DNA of 64,000 nucleotides from Mactromeris polynyma (GCA_032209605.1 JASFXZ010000001.1:25114619-25178618); one strand, 5' to 3'. Shown: positions 1 to 12,354, numbered from the stretch's first letter. The notes: a model not told the origin generated them from the sequence alone. Numbers and translations are program-made.

Positions 1-1130
1 GTTTGTATCAGTTAAAGCAGCTTTAAATTATGACTATATTTATGTATTGCTGTTTGTATCAGTTAAAGCAGCTTTAAATCATGACTATATTTATGTATTG
101 CTGTTTGTATCAGTTAAAGCAGCTTTAAATTATGACTATATTTATGTATTGCTATTTGTATCAGTTAAGGCAGCTTTAAATCATGACTATATTTATGTAT
201 TGCTGTTTGTATCAGTTAAAGCAGCTTTAAATCATGACTATATTTATGTATTGCTGTTTGTATCTGTTAAGGCAGCTTTAAATCATGACTATATTTATGT
301 ATTGCTGTTTGTATCTGTTAAGGCAGCTTTAAATCATGACTATATTTATGTATTGCTGTTTGTATCTGTTAAGGCAGCTTTAAATCATGACTCTATTTAT
401 GTATTGCTGTTTGTATCTGTTAAGGCAGCTTTAAATCATGACTATATTTATGTATTGCTGTTTGTATCAGTTAAAGCAGCTTTAAATTATGACTATATTT
501 ATGTATTGCTGTTTGTATCAGTTAAGGCAGCTTTAAATCATGACTATATTTATGTATTGCTGTTTGTATCTGTTAAGGCAGCTTTAAATTATGACTATAT
601 TTATGTATTGCTGTTTGTATCAGTGAAGGCAGCTTTAAATCATGACTATATTTATGTATTGCTGTTTGTATCAGTTAAGAAAGCTTTAAATTATGACTAT
701 ATTTATGTATTGCTGTTTGTATCAGTTAAAGCAGCTTTAAATTATGACTATATTTATGTATTGCTGTTTGTTTCAGTTAAGGCAGCTTTAAATCATGACT
801 ATATTTATGTATTGCTGTTTGTATCAGTTAAAGCAGCTTTAAATTATGATTATATTTATGTATTGCTGTTTGTATCAGTTAAGGCAGCTTTAAATTATGA
901 CTATATTTATGTATTGCTGTTTGTATCTGTTAAGGCAGCTTTAAATCATGACTATATTTATGTATTGCTGTTTGTATCAGTTAAGGCAGCTTTAAATTAT
1001 GACTATATTTATGTATTGCTGTTTGTATCTGTTAAAGCAGCTTTAAATCATGACTATATTTATGTATTGCTGTTTGTATCTGTTAAGGCAGCTTTAAATC
1101 ATGACTTTATTTATGTATTGCTGTTTGACT
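1..1130. repeat. 51-bp minisatellite array in a UXS1 intron
   Basis: About 22 head-to-tail copies of a 51-bp unit run from the left edge to about 1130, where the last copy breaks off after the TGCTGTTTG block. Copies differ at a few recurrent positions (AAA/AGG in the 'gttaaag/gttaagg' part, CAT/TAT in 'aatcatgac/aattatgac'). Because 51 is divisible by 3 and the unit lacks a stop in one frame, the array gives a long apparent plus-strand ORF with a 17-residue repeat containing FVSVKAALN. I treat that as an artefact: the array lies in an intron of minus-strand UXS1 and has no initiation or splice context. The array continues past the left edge. Confidence 0.95.
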
Positions 1131-1786
1131 TATCTTGGGATTGTTCCTATGGCCTCTTGTTTAAATTGATAACATTTTGGCATCGCTATAAATCTTTAAA
1201 ACAGGAAGCAAACTTATTGGTCATAAGTCATTCCAACAGACTCAATTTCCAAATACAGAGCAACCTCTCCAGTGTAACACTCTTTGGGTGATGCAAGCTT
1301 TGGCAGGTGTTAAAGATGTATCTTGCTCATCTGAACATACAATGCCTGAATCGGCTTCATCCAGTATTGTTGTTGCATTGGCTAAAACATCTCTTATAAT
1401 AACCATTGCAATGTATAACTGATTGAAAATATATTTGTTACCATATTACTAACATACAAAATTTGTAAAATAGCCCAATTGTTATGTTATGATGTACAAA
1501 CATCTTGCTTCAACAAAGACAGATCAATACATTATGAGTTCATTCTTTGTTAATGCATGTTCATTGATATCTTATCTTGTTTAGGTAGAAAAATGAAAAA
1601 AAAATGAGCATTATGTAACTTTAAGAGGGTGTTGGTACAAAGACGTTAAATTGGTTCCTGTTGGAGAGAGGTCACTACTGAAGAGAGGGCAGCTCTGGAG
1701 AGGAAACCAATTATCATTTCTAGACTGACAGAATGTATTAGAGCATAGGCTAGCAGAGCTGCTGCAAGCAGGAAGCTTGGACATAC

Positions 1787-1967
1787 CTTCTATGAACAAT
1801 GGGTTAACAATATCAGCATGTATAAGCTCAAAGTTCCCATGTCCAATCCAATGTTCCACATTCTTCTTGCGTCCAGTAAAGAAATTATCCACCACTGTCA
1901 CTTCATGACCTTGCATCATCAGTTTATCCACCAAATGTGAGCCAACAAAGCCCGCACCTCCAGTAAT
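1787..1967 (-). CDS. UXS1: UXS1 exon: NAD-binding Rossmann motif
   Basis: The exon is 181 nt and opens after ...TTTATGACAG in phase 0 with ITGGAGFVGSH, the GxxGxxG dinucleotide-binding turn of short-chain dehydrogenase-type nucleotide-sugar enzymes. VVDNFFTGRK follows, where the Asp at the end of beta-2 normally binds the adenosine ribose. The exon ends ...NPLFIE plus one base before GTATGT. In known UXS proteins the next residue is Val (VDQIYHLA), which agrees with the leftover G. An apparent minus-strand ORF reaches down to 1611 only because it reads through this donor into the intron. Confidence 0.95.
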
Positions 1968-4900
1968 CTGTCATAAACTTAGTTGTATAACAAATTGGAT
2001 GGATTTTTGTCGAATTCATTTTTGTTACACACTCCAAATTTTTGCAAAGTTTGATCAAAATCTATACTGTTATAACAATGTAAGAAGCAAAATGAGCATT
2101 TAACATTCTAAAGTCTAAGTTTGAGTTTCTCTTAAAACAATTGTTAATAAGGCCCCTGTTGTAAGCATGCACTCCACAATGTTTTTTTGTTTGATGCACT
2201 TGACATTCCATGACAGTTTAGGATATGTCATTAGATAGTAACAATTTTTATATTTGGTTCCTATTTATTTACTTGTTACTAAATTTCAAAACAGAATTAT
2301 CAGCAATGAAGTTAGTGGGTTATCTGTACTATAGAAAAAATATGAGACAGTTACCAAGATCCTTTTCCTGTCTTTGTAATTCAGCATAGGTACTTTAGGG
2401 TACTCCTTGTGACTAAAACATAAAATATTTTTACATATAAGCTTTTACAATCCCAAGATATGTTGCTACTATGTGATAAACTTATAACACTCATTCAATT
2501 GTGAAAACATAATTGAAACAGTTTAGTAACTTCTATTATTCAAGAGTAATGATGCTTACACGTATTACTTATATCCATACATTCAATATCTTGTCATGTA
2601 TCTGACATTTGCCACATTCATACATCAGACACAGACCTTGGACAGTCATTCATACATCAGACACAGACCATGGACGGCCACATTCATACATCAGACATAG
2701 ACCAAGGACAGTCATTCATACATCAGACATAGACCAAGGACAGTCATTCATACATCAGACATAGACCAAGGACAGTCCTACATACATCAGACACAGACCA
2801 AGGACAGTCATTCATACATCAGACATAGACCAAGGACAGTCATTCATACATCAGACATAGACCAAGGACAGTCCTACATGCATCAGACATAGACCAAGGA
2901 CAGTCATTCATACATCAGACATAGACCAAGGACAGTCCTACATGCATCAGACATAGACCAAGGACAGTCATTCATACATCAGACATAGACCAAGGACAGT
3001 CATTCATACATCAGACACAGACCAAGGACAGTCATTCATACATCAGACACAGACCAAGGACAGTCATTCATACATCAGACATAGACCAAGGACAGTCCTA
3101 CATACATCAGACACAGACCAAGGACAGTCCTACATACATCAGACACAGACCAGGGACGGCCACATTCATACATCAGACACAGACCAAGGACAGTCCTACA
3201 TACATCAGACACAGACCAAGGACAGTCCTACATACATCAGACACAGACCAAGGACAGTCATTCATACATCAGACACAGACCAAGGACAGTCCTACATACA
3301 TCAGACACAGACCAAGGACAGTCATTCATACATCAGACACAGACCAAGGACAGTCCTACATACATCAGACACAGACCAAGGACAGTCATTCATACATCAG
3401 ACACAGACCAAGGACAGTCCTACATACATCAGACACAGACCAAGGACAGTCATTCATACATCAGACACAGACCAAGGACAGTCCTTCATACATCAGACAC
3501 AGACCAAGGACAGTCATTCATACATCAGACACAGACCAAGGACAGTCATTCATACATCAGACATAGACCAAGGACAGTCATTCATACATCAGATACAGAC
3601 CAAGGACAGTCCTACATGCATCAGACATAGACCAAGGACAGTCATTCATACATCAGACATAGACCAAGGACAGTCATTCATACATCAGACACAGACCATG
3701 GACAGTCATTCATACATTAAACATAGACCAAGGACAGTCATTCATACATCAGACATAGACCAAGGACAGTCCTACATACATCAGACACAGACCAAGGACA
3801 GTCATTCATACATCAGACATAGACCAAGGACAGTCATTCATACATCAGACACAGACCAAGGACAGTCATTCATACATCAGACACAGACCAAGGACGGTCA
3901 TTCTTACATCAGACACAGATTAAGGACAGTCATTCATATATCAGACACAGACCAAGGACGGTCATTCATACATCAGACAGACAGACACGGACCATGGACG
4001 GCCACATTCATACATCAGACACAGACCATGGACAGCCACATTCATACATCAGACACATACCAGGGACGGCCACATTCATACATCAGACACAGACTTTGGA
4101 CAGTCATTCATACATCAGACACAGACCATGGACGGCCACATTCATACATCAGACACAGACCAAGGACAGCCACATTCATACATCAGACACAGACCAAGGA
4201 CAGCCACATTCATACATCAGACACAGACCATGGACGGCAACATTCATACATCAGACACAGACCAAGGACAGCCACATTCATACATCAGACACAGACCATG
4301 GACGGCAACATTCATACATCAGACACAGACCAGGGACAGTCCTACATGCATCAGACATAGACCAAGGACAGTCATTCATACATCAGACATAGACCAAGGA
4401 CAGTCATTCATACATCAGACATAGACCAAGGACAGTCCTACATACATCAGACACAGACCAAGGACAGTCATTCATACATCAGACACAGACCAAGGACAGT
4501 CCTTCATACATCAGACACAGACCAAGGACAGTCATTCATACATCAGACACAGACCAAGGACAGTCATTCATACATCAGACATAGACCAAGGACAGTCATT
4601 CATACATCAGATACAGACCAAGGACAGTCATTCATACATCAAACATAGACCAAGGACAGTCATTCATACATCAGACACAGACCATGGACAGCCACATTCA
4701 TACATCAAACACAGACCAAGGACAGTCATTCATACATCAGACATAGACTAAGGACAGTCATTCATACATCAGACACAGACCTAGGACAGTCATTCATACA
4801 TCAGACACAGACCATGGACAGTCATTCATACATCAGACACAGACCAAGGACAGCCATTCATATATCAGACACAGACCAATGACAGTCATTCATACATCAG

Positions 4901-6992
4901 ACATAGACCAAGGACAGTCATTCATACATCAGACACAGACCAAGGACAGTCATTCATACATCAGACACAGACCAAGGACGGTCATTCATACATCAGACAC
5001 AGACCAAGGACGGTCATTCTTACATCAGACACAGATTAAGGACGGTCATTCATACATCAGACAGACAGACACGGACCATGGACGGCCACATTCATACATC
5101 AGACACAGACCATGGACAGCCACATTCATACATCAGACACAGACCAGGGACGGCCACATTCATACATCAGACACAGACCAGGGACGGCCACTTTCATACA
5201 TCAGACCAGGGACGGCCACATTCATACATCAGACACAGACCATGGACGGCCACATTCATACATCAGACACAGCCCATGGACAGCCACATTCATACATCAG
5301 ACACAGATTAGGGACGGCCACATTCATACATCAGATCTTCCAGAGACAGATTCAGAAAAAAGCAAGGTAGGAGGCACAAACAGGCAAGGGACTAAAATAA
5401 ACTGGAATTGTGTCCATTAGACATGGATGCCCCCACTTTCCACTTTTGTCATAAAAGGTCTAATGCAACAACCCTGGTTGCACAACTTTTCATCCTAATT
5501 AATATTTGTGTGAAGTTTGGGACTCTAGGTCAATTAATAAAGGAGCAAGGCATGCCACAAGAATTTCGGGACATATCGGTGGACAACAGCAAATCTACAT
5601 GCCTGCCAAGTGGAGAGCATAAAACCAAGATCAAATGGACCAGGAGGCACACACAAGGAGGGGACACGAAAAAGCAAGGAGTTTTGTCTTTGTTCAGTGG
5701 TAAAATTGTCCTTTCACTCAATCAATTGGCAATACAAAAGGTTTTCTTCATTCACAAGAGTGGTGTTACACAGACTTGACCATACATGTATTATTTACCC
5801 TTTTTCCAATTCCTTCACTCTCCTCTTCAATGCTTCTATTTCATGATATAAATCTGCTGTATTCTGTGCCCTTGCTGCCTGGCCTTGTTCATAGAATCTA
5901 ACCTCATCAGTTCTGTAATGGTTAACAATAAATACACACTGTATCAATACAAAAAATGTATCGTAATCACAAACAAGGAATCAAAGTTTCCAACATTTCA
6001 TCATGTCACAGTACTAATTTTGAAATTTCAGTGAACAGTGGGGGCAATAAAGACATTTCAATTGCAGTAGTCCAATTCATAGCACGTACATACTGGTTTA
6101 TTTCAAATGTCACTATACACTGATCATGAAGCAGATGGGGCTTGTTCTGGGAAAAGAGCCCCATGTCAAACATGGATTGATTTTCATAATTAACCATCAA
6201 TGTATAGGCCAACTATATAAAAACTTTATATTTCTAGTTGTACTTTCTCTAAACATACTGCAAACCTCTTCCTGTGTCACACTGGCATTTTCAACAGGGA
6301 ATTTTTCTGAGACCAGGAAATAAGGAGTTAATTTGGCATTGGGAATAGGAACCCAAATATGGCCCCGGGAGATAGAATAATCCCTGTTGATCACACAATG
6401 CTGTCAACCGAACCTTGCTGAATTACATTCCGAAATTTCTTAAACATCTTCTGAAAGACATGAAGAAATTCAAATGCTCAATGCATTTTTGGTATGAATG
6501 TTGCAGCAGTTTTGGAACACAAAGTCGACACAGACCATCTAACACAGACAGGTGTTGTGGAGATATAGAAATAACAATGATCCAATATCGATTAGAAGTC
6601 GTATTCAGAACAGGAGATTGAATAAATACAACTAGAAACATAAAGTGCTGTTAGATTGACCGCGAACTGGTGCGTGAACTTGCCAGACCGATCCATGTCA
6701 ATTTAGGTAAGAAAATACATAAAACTGAGATGTTTGACTCATTTTTCGATCAAAACAGTATTGAGACTTTTCTATGTCAAGAACACGGAAAAGCACGAAT
6801 AATTGTGTATACAAATTTTGAAATGAATTGGACCTGGTAATGTATATACATGAATATTCGTGCATTTAGCAGTTATTAAATAAAACAACACTATAAGTGA
6901 AGATGAGACACATCCTGAGACCTACGTTGATTAGTAAACTGATAGAACTTACATCTTTGGTTCATCTGTCATTGCTACCTTGGCATATGCAA
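1787..6992 (-). CDS. UXS1: UXS1, UDP-glucuronate decarboxylase (partial, 4 exons seen)
   Basis: UXS1 converts UDP-glucuronate to UDP-xylose with release of CO2, using bound NAD, as a type II Golgi/ER membrane enzyme that supplies xylose for proteoglycan linkers. Four exons are visible on the minus strand, in order 6992-6953, 5912-5799, 2412-2355 and 1967-1787. All have AG acceptors and GT donors, and the reading frame passes through every junction. The joined product runs from the end of a membrane/stem region (AYAKVAMTDEPK), through a charged helical stem (EIEALKRRVKELEK), to NYKDRKRIL and the Rossmann motif ITGGAGFVGSHL, followed by HEVTVVDNFFTGRK and NVEHWIGH. The first exon with the initiator Met and most of the membrane anchor was not found upstream of 6992. 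The rest of the catalytic domain (YxxxK region) lies beyond the left edge. Both large introns carry minisatellites. Identity rests on remembered family sequence, not a search. Confidence 0.92.
2355..2412 (-). CDS. UXS1: UXS1 exon: linker before the catalytic domain
   Basis: The exon is 58 nt between an AG acceptor (ATGTTTTAG) and the donor GTAACT. After one base completing the previous codon it encodes HKEYPKVPMLNYKDRKRIL. The YPKV...NYKDRKRIL segment is the conserved lead into ITGGAGFVGS of UXS enzymes. It joins the next exon in phase 0 and the preceding exon at GG/T (Gly). It is too short to stand out as an ORF and was found by reading the reverse strand next to the Rossmann exon. Confidence 0.92.
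2600..5335. repeat. 32-34-bp minisatellite array inside a UXS1 intron
   Basis: More than 80 head-to-tail copies share the core TACATCAGACACAGACC followed by AAGGACAGTCATTCA (32 bp) or a longer ATGGACGGCCACATTCA variant (34 bp). CACA/CATA and GTCATTCA/GTCCTACA alternatives recur. The longer 34-bp variants cluster at about 3960-4330 and 5070-5330. That block and its flank look duplicated, since both are introduced by the same CAGACAGACAGACACGG stretch (3975 and 5059). Several frame-shifted ORFs across it are repeat artefacts. The array fills most of the intron between the exons at 2355-2412 and 5799-5912. Confidence 0.95.
5799..5912 (-). CDS. UXS1: UXS1 exon: luminal stem helix
   Basis: The exon is 114 nt, preceded by a CCATTACAG acceptor and followed by a GTAAAT donor. 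In frame it encodes TDEVRFYEQGQAARAQNTAD and then LYHEIEALKRRVKELEK, a charged amphipathic stretch of the kind that forms the stem coiled coil between the membrane anchor and catalytic domain of UXS1. The end GG joins T of the next exon to make Gly. Stem sequences are poorly conserved, so this exon is assigned mainly by splice phase and position. Confidence is high because both neighbours fit. Confidence 0.85.
6953..6992 (-). CDS. UXS1: UXS1 exon: end of membrane anchor
   Basis: This 40-nt micro-exon lies between TATATTTTCAG and GTAAGT. It encodes AYAKVAMTDEPK after two bases that finish a codon, and its last AT pairs with A of the next exon (Ile). It would be the C-terminal end of the type II membrane anchor, equivalent to the AYVASVW region of vertebrate UXS1. 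The upstream exon with the start codon was not recognised. Confidence 0.75.
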
Positions 6993-7089
6993 CTGAAAAT
7001 ATAGATAGACAGATATATTTATTCCACAACATAATAAGTCCATAGTAGATTTTCACATTTTCTAACAGATATATGTTTGAACTATGCTT

Positions 7090-7951
7090 TCACTTCTAAA
7101 ATCTATTTTCAGCTCCCGTGACCTACTTATGAACAGACCAAACTTATTTATGTAACTTTGGAAGAGGACCAATTCATGATCATTCCTGTAAAGATTGGTC
7201 AAAATCCATACAGGGGTTTAAGAGGACATGACATTTATAGTTTCCACTATATACATATAAGAAACAAAGCCCCCTGGCGGCCATGCTTTTTGACGGATTT
7301 TAATAATTTAAGCAATCTTGTAAGAGGACCATTAGACACACCCAATATCAAAGCTCTAGATCTTATGGTTTGGGACAAGAAGATTTTAAAAGTTTACACT
7401 TTTAAAATCTACTTTTAGCCATGTGACCTACTTATGCCACAGACCGGAACCATTTATATCACTTCTAAAGAGGACCACATAAGGATCATTCCTGTGAAGT
7501 TTGGTCAAAATCCGTTGAGTGGTTTAGGACGAGATGTTGTTTATAGTTTTCACTATATACATATAGGGAACACAGCCCCGCCCCTGGCGGCCATGTTTTT
7601 TTACGCAACTTAATAATTTATACAATCTTGTAAGAGGACCACTAGACAATGCTATACACCAAATATCAAAGCCTTAGACCTTAGGGTTTTGGACAAGAAG
7701 ATTTTCAAAGTTTACACTTTTTTAATCTATTTTTAGCTCATGTGACCTACTCATGCAGCAGACCAGAGTGATTTATGCAACTTTGAAAGAGGCCCACCCA
7801 AGGATCATTCCTGTGAAGTTTGGACAAAATCCATTCAGTAGTATAGGAGGAGAGGTTTTTTGAAGAAAATAGTTACCCACAATGCACGACGCCGGACATC
7901 CAAGGATCCTAAAAGCTCACCATGAGCACTTGTGTGTGCTCAGGTGAGCTT
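7090..7951. repeat. Dispersed repeat with about 315-bp internal units
   Basis: Three diverged units begin near 7108, 7423 and 7738 with GTGACCTACTTATG. They contain AAGAGGACCA, GATCATTCCTGTGAAG and GGTCAAAATCC blocks and GTTTACACTTTTAAAATC. The right end reads GAGCACTTGTGTGTGCTCAG then GTGAGCTT. The same family recurs at 12121-13915, split by a Tc1-like insertion. Short ORFs in it have no recognisable product. I regard it as a non-coding mobile-element family in the first intron or 5' flank of UXS1. Confidence 0.8.
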
Positions 7952-8178
7952 AAAAGTCATGAAAGTGCAAGTATGTGTGTAATTGTTATTATTGAATAGA
8001 TTTTTAATAGAACAAAGCAACAGACATAGAAAAAAATTAGGTAATGAGTACGACATCCTACTCCAGTCCAGGTGACAGTTACAATACAGTGCAACATCTC
8101 GGTCTAGGTGAAAGTGTAGCCTCTCTTTAGCAACACACCCAGGAAGATGCAAGTCTTTGCTCTTTAGATGTTAAATTA

Positions 8179-9649
8179 CTGTATTCCAAGAAATTTCCGC
8201 GGATACAATATTTCGCGTTTTTCATAACGTAGACTTATTCGCGACTATAAACATTCGCGGAAGCACATCGATCGCGAAATACGCGAAAATATAGTTGTTA
8301 TTCAGATTTTGTATGCATAAAAACATAACGGCCGTCGGCATTATTTAACGGTAACTAATTGTAGCTAATCTAACCAGGTATATATTGATACGTCAAAAAT
8401 TGCGATCAGACGAACATCAGCATTATCCCCTGTGGCAATTGAACCATGGACAAACAAGGTAAAACTATGTTAATATACATGCACTGCAGTTTATTTTAAT
8501 TTTAAGTATTACCTTTATCTATTTTACTCTTTATAGATATTAATTATCAATCGCAACAGCTAAACCTAGGTAACAAGTAAGCCCAGTCGACATATTTAAA
8601 TTTACAAACACAACCAAACACTTAATTATAATCCACAATCCGTAATAACGGTTATTCACACCTCCAATCAATGACTGGCAATAATTGGAGATAAAATATT
8701 TACTGTCACTAACAGCTTTGTTTATGTTTCAGGATCAAAACAGGTGTCCATAATCGGGTTAGAGGACAAAAGGCAAATAACAGCCCTTTTATCCTGTACG
8801 AAGAGCGGCACGCTTCTACCTCCGCAATTACTGTGTTTATTCCCGGGGGCTGCACAGGGGAGCTACAACCTCTTGATTTGTCTGGCAATGCGCAAGTTAA
8901 AGAGGAGGTGAAAAACCAGTTCACGCTCTGGTACGCCGACTTAGTTAAAAAGCAGCTTGATAAGGGTTGTTCAGTTGACAAGCTAGACATTGACTTAAAA
9001 CTGTCTACCATCAAACCAATCCATTCTAAATGGATGATGAGTGCATTTGAAATCAAACAGCAACCTGACATCATTAAATCTGGTTGGTACCGCGCAGGTC
9101 TGCTTCTTAAAGAGTAATAGAACTGTATCCGAAAATAAAAACACGTCTTATGCACTGTTGCAACTCAAATTGTTTGTTTATCTTGTATCCATATGCGAAA
9201 TTTGAATTGTTGATCTTCAGATTAAATGTTGCTCAATATGTGCATTTATTATTTGTGTTTTACCCCTGTTCACCACAATGACCGACATTTCATAGACTTT
9301 GACGTCACATGCCCATCAACTGAGTGAAACTAGATTTAGATACTGTTATTTTCGGAGAATTTGACGGAATAAAATGGATATTATTGTGAAGATTAATGGA
9401 ATATTAAGAACTAGTAAGAACATTCATGAATTCTACATCATAAATAATTATTCAATTATTAACGTGCATATTTAGATATTAAAACAATGTACATAAATTC
9501 CACATTTACTTACGGCATTGTACACCGAAACTAGAATTGTTCGCGTTTCTGTCATACTAGAGGTTTCCGCGGCTAGAAAACTTCGCGGAAATACACTGAC
9601 CGCGAAAGTCGGTAACATAAAATGCGCGAAATAATTTCTTGGTTTACAG
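8179..9649 (+). mobile_element. Pogo-type DNA transposon, internally deleted
   Basis: Imperfect terminal inverted repeats CTGTATTCCAAGAAATT and CTGTAAACCAAGAAATT (read inward) are flanked by TA on both sides (8177-8178 and 9650-9651), the target duplication of the Tc1/mariner/pogo superfamily. Subterminal regions at both ends are rich in CGCGAAA/TTCGCGG blocks. The interior carries pogo/Tigger transposase relics (separate entry). Length about 1.47 kb. The element is likely non-autonomous because the transposase is broken. Confidence 0.82.
8447..9117 (+). pseudogene. Pogo/Tigger-like DDE transposase remnant
   Basis: Two pieces of a pogo-family (DDE_1) transposase are visible. At about 8733-8842 the frame reads GSKQVSIIGLEDKRQITALL and then SCTKSGTLLPPQL, matching the early catalytic block. 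From 8832 a different frame reads VFIPGGCTGELQPLDLSGNA, the late block with the GGCT...LQPLD signature, and runs to a stop at 9117 with GWYRAGLLLKE. The roughly 100 residues that normally separate these blocks are missing and the frame shifts, so this is an internal-deletion relic. A small ATG exon (MDKQ, 8444-8456) followed by GTAAAA could splice to TTTCAG/GATCAAAACAG. Domain identity is from remembered motifs. Confidence 0.8.
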
Positions 9650-10375
9650 TAATTATAAATTCCAGAACTTCACAAAAATAATAATATTGCTAACAAGAGG
9701 TTGCTGCTCAAGAGAGGGCCATAAAGGAGAGATTGTACATTGTTCACGGTATTGTAACACGTGACCCTGACAGCAAGGTCTGTTTTGTTTAATTTTAAAC
9801 AAGCACTCATGTGAACCACAGGTGGCAGTACAAATCAATGTACAAAAAATCAATGGTCTTACAATAATCATCAATACAATCATGTTCTCAACATACTATA
9901 ATGTGTATTGAATTTCAAAATGTGTTTCACATCTAATAATAAATACTGATATATTGGATTTTTTTAAACTGATACAAAGGTTTTTAGTAGAAAAGTATAG
10001 ACAATTTACTAATAAATTATCGATTTTGATATATTATTCACAGAGTAAGCTCTATTCAGTTCCTGTGACACTGATATATGTATTGAAGTTCACATTTATA
10101 AAGGAAGACATCATTTACCCCATACTTTTGTGCACAAATGATTTTTACATTCTATGAGATAGAGAAGGTCCTTCAGGGTTTGACACTTAACACTAGTCAG
10201 CCAGTCCTGTGCCCATCTACAAAGCTGCAGGACTACCTTGCATTAGAAGTTGAACAGTCTGAGGGACTACATGAAATTTGAGAGATAAGAAATGACAAAT
10301 TGAAAGTTAAAAAAGGAAAAGCAGTGTGGTGGAAAAACAGTTTCTCCTCATTTTACTTCATTCCAATTTTCATAA
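9150..10375. other. No gene seen between the pogo element and the 43-bp array
   Basis: Beyond the pogo element's right end (9649) this AT-rich stretch shows only short ORFs without family features. No splice-framed exon, RNA gene or repeat family was recognised. Confidence 0.5.
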
Positions 10376-10377
10376 AA

Positions 10378-11125
10378 CATCCCCTTATTTCTGTACTGGT
10401 CACTATCCCTGTGTTGTCAGGATCCCCTTATTTCTGTACTGGTCACTATCCCTGTGTTGTCAGGATCCCCTTATTTCAGTACTAGTCACTATCCCTGTGT
10501 TGTCAGGATCCCCTTATTTCTGTACAAGTCACTATCCCTGTGTTGTCAGGATCCCCTTATTTCTGTACTGGTCACTATCCCTGTGTTGTCAGGATCCCCT
10601 TATTTCTGTACTGGTCACTATCCCTGTGTTGTCAGGATCCCCTTATTTCTGTACTGGTCACTATCCCTGTGTTGTCAGGATCCCCTTATTTCTGTACTGG
10701 TCACTATCCCTGTGTTGTCAGGATCCCCTTATTTCTGTACTGGTCACTATTCCTGTGTTGTCAGGATCCCTTTATTTCTGTACTGGTCACTATCCCTGTA
10801 TTGTCAGGATCCCCTTATTTCTGTACTGGTCACTATCCCTGTGTTGTCAGGATCCCTATATTTCAGTACTGGTCACTATCCCTGTGTTGTCAGGATCCCC
10901 TTATTTCTGTACTAGTCACTATCCCTGTGTTGTCAGGATCCCCTTATTTCAGTACTGGTCACTATCCCTGTGTTGTCAGGATCCCCTTATTTCAGTACTA
11001 GTCACTATCCCTGTGTTGTCAGGATCCCCTTATTTCAGAACTGGTCACTATCCCTGTGTTGTCAGGATCCCCTTATTTCAGAACTGGTCACTATCCCTGT
11101 GTTGTCAGGATCCCCTTATTTAGGT
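10378..11125. repeat. 43-bp minisatellite array
   Basis: About 17 copies of a 43-bp unit carry the blocks CCCCTTATTTCTGTACTGG and TCACTATCCCTGTGTTGTC, each with a GGATCC (BamHI-type) site at the junction. Main variants are CTG/CAG at 'ttt-c-gta' and ACTGG/ACTAG. Since 43 is not a multiple of 3, the frame rotates through the unit and three overlapping ORFs result; these are artefacts. The last copies (from about 11034) carry a shared AGAACTGG variant, showing local homogenisation. Confidence 0.95.
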
Positions 11126-11611
11126 ACAGTTTTGCGTCCGAATTCGAGACCATCGGGAGGTTGTTGTTTTTTTTCCATTGCAATATTATATATTTTGTTG
11201 GTCATCTACAGTTGTACTTACACAACTTATACTAATTAATGTTCGCTCGAATATCATTAATTAAAAACACTGTATAGCATGTGCATTTATAAGCTATTCA
11301 GTAATACCGATATGGTTTCATAATTTTTAAAGTGCACATTATCATCGTGCAGTAGATGTGCATGTACATTTATCGCTACACACTCACAGTATATGGAACA
11401 AAGTTGATATGGCTACTTCGAAAAACGTAAGGGGTTCAAATGAACATTTTAGCAACGACGCTATAGCCATCATTAATCACGTTTGATTTAACGAAAAAGC
11501 AATCAGACGATAACAAAAAAACAAAAATAAACAGACGGAAACAACAAACAACAATTTCTTGACAAGCACAGAGTAAGGGATAAAAAAACATATTGTCCAT
11601 AAAAATGGGAA

Positions 11612-11690
11612 GCAAAAATGCATCGAACTCACAACGTATCTATTGGTCAAAGTTACTAGTCAGAAGTGCTACCAATTGAGCTATCGCTAC
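11612..11690 (-). repeat. Degenerate tRNA-like (SINE-type) relic
   Basis: On the minus strand TAGCTCAATTGG (11683-11672) matches a pol III A box, and GAGTTCGATGC (11630-11620) is a decayed B box about 40 nt downstream. Arm pairing is poor, so it is a tRNA-derived relic rather than a working tRNA gene. Confidence 0.5.
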
Positions 11691-12354
11691 TGTCGAAGAT
11701 AAATATAGACAAACAGCCAACTGTGAAATCATGCTAATAGAGGATCAGGTTAATTTTAACAAATTTATCCACACATATATACAACAAGGATATGGCAAAC
11801 AGATTTAGGACAAAATAAGGAAGTGTTGGTTTACGGCCACCCAATCTATCCGTACCTAAGAAAATTGCTACATTTGAATAACTTTATTGGCTCAGGGCAA
11901 GAGAGTCTTATCAAGAGAAATTTACTAACACAAATACAAGAAGTGTTGCTTTTAATATTAAATTGCCAATCTAGACTACCGACCCAACTTAACATAAAAT
12001 TGTTGATAAACAACTTGTCAAGAAAAAACTGCTTTGTCCTATTATCATTAATCATATTCGGAAAGGAGGTATAAAATAGAAAAGTCCATGTACATTTACC
12101 TAAAGCGGAGAAGCTAAGTGGAACAAGAGGGCCATGATGGCCCTGTATTGCTCACCTGAGTACACTGCCATTCTGATTGAATTAGACTAATGTACCAATA
12201 AATAAGTATATGTTCAATCTAAAGTTAAAATTTTCACTTTTATAATCATTTATACAACTTTGAAAGGAGACCCACAAGGATCATTTGTAAGAAATTTGGT
12301 CAAAATCTATTTAGTTGTTTAGGAAGAAATGTTGTTTATAGTTTCTACTATATA

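Noticed and set aside
47..1291. 414-residue ORF with a 17-residue repeat
   Set aside because: The frame is open only because the 51-bp unit is a multiple of three. It lies in an intron of minus-strand UXS1, and copies do not favour synonymous changes.
1611..1786. C-terminal extension of the UXS1 reading
   Set aside because: The minus ORF continues past a GTATGT donor into the intron. UXS homologues continue VDQIYHLA, not the intron translation.
2600..5335. CRISPR array
   Set aside because: Units are contiguous with no unique spacers, and the window is clearly eukaryotic with GT-AG introns. The same applies to the other tandem arrays.
3698..5420. Several overlapping ORFs (98-220 residues) rich in HSYIRHRPRT
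   Set aside because: Frame-rotating translations of the 32/34-bp array.
8709..9155. 148-residue minus ORF
   Set aside because: Antisense shadow of the pogo transposase relic.
10326..11239. ORFs of 153-265 residues with SPYFCTGHYPCVVRIPLF
   Set aside because: Translations of the 43-bp array in rotating frames.
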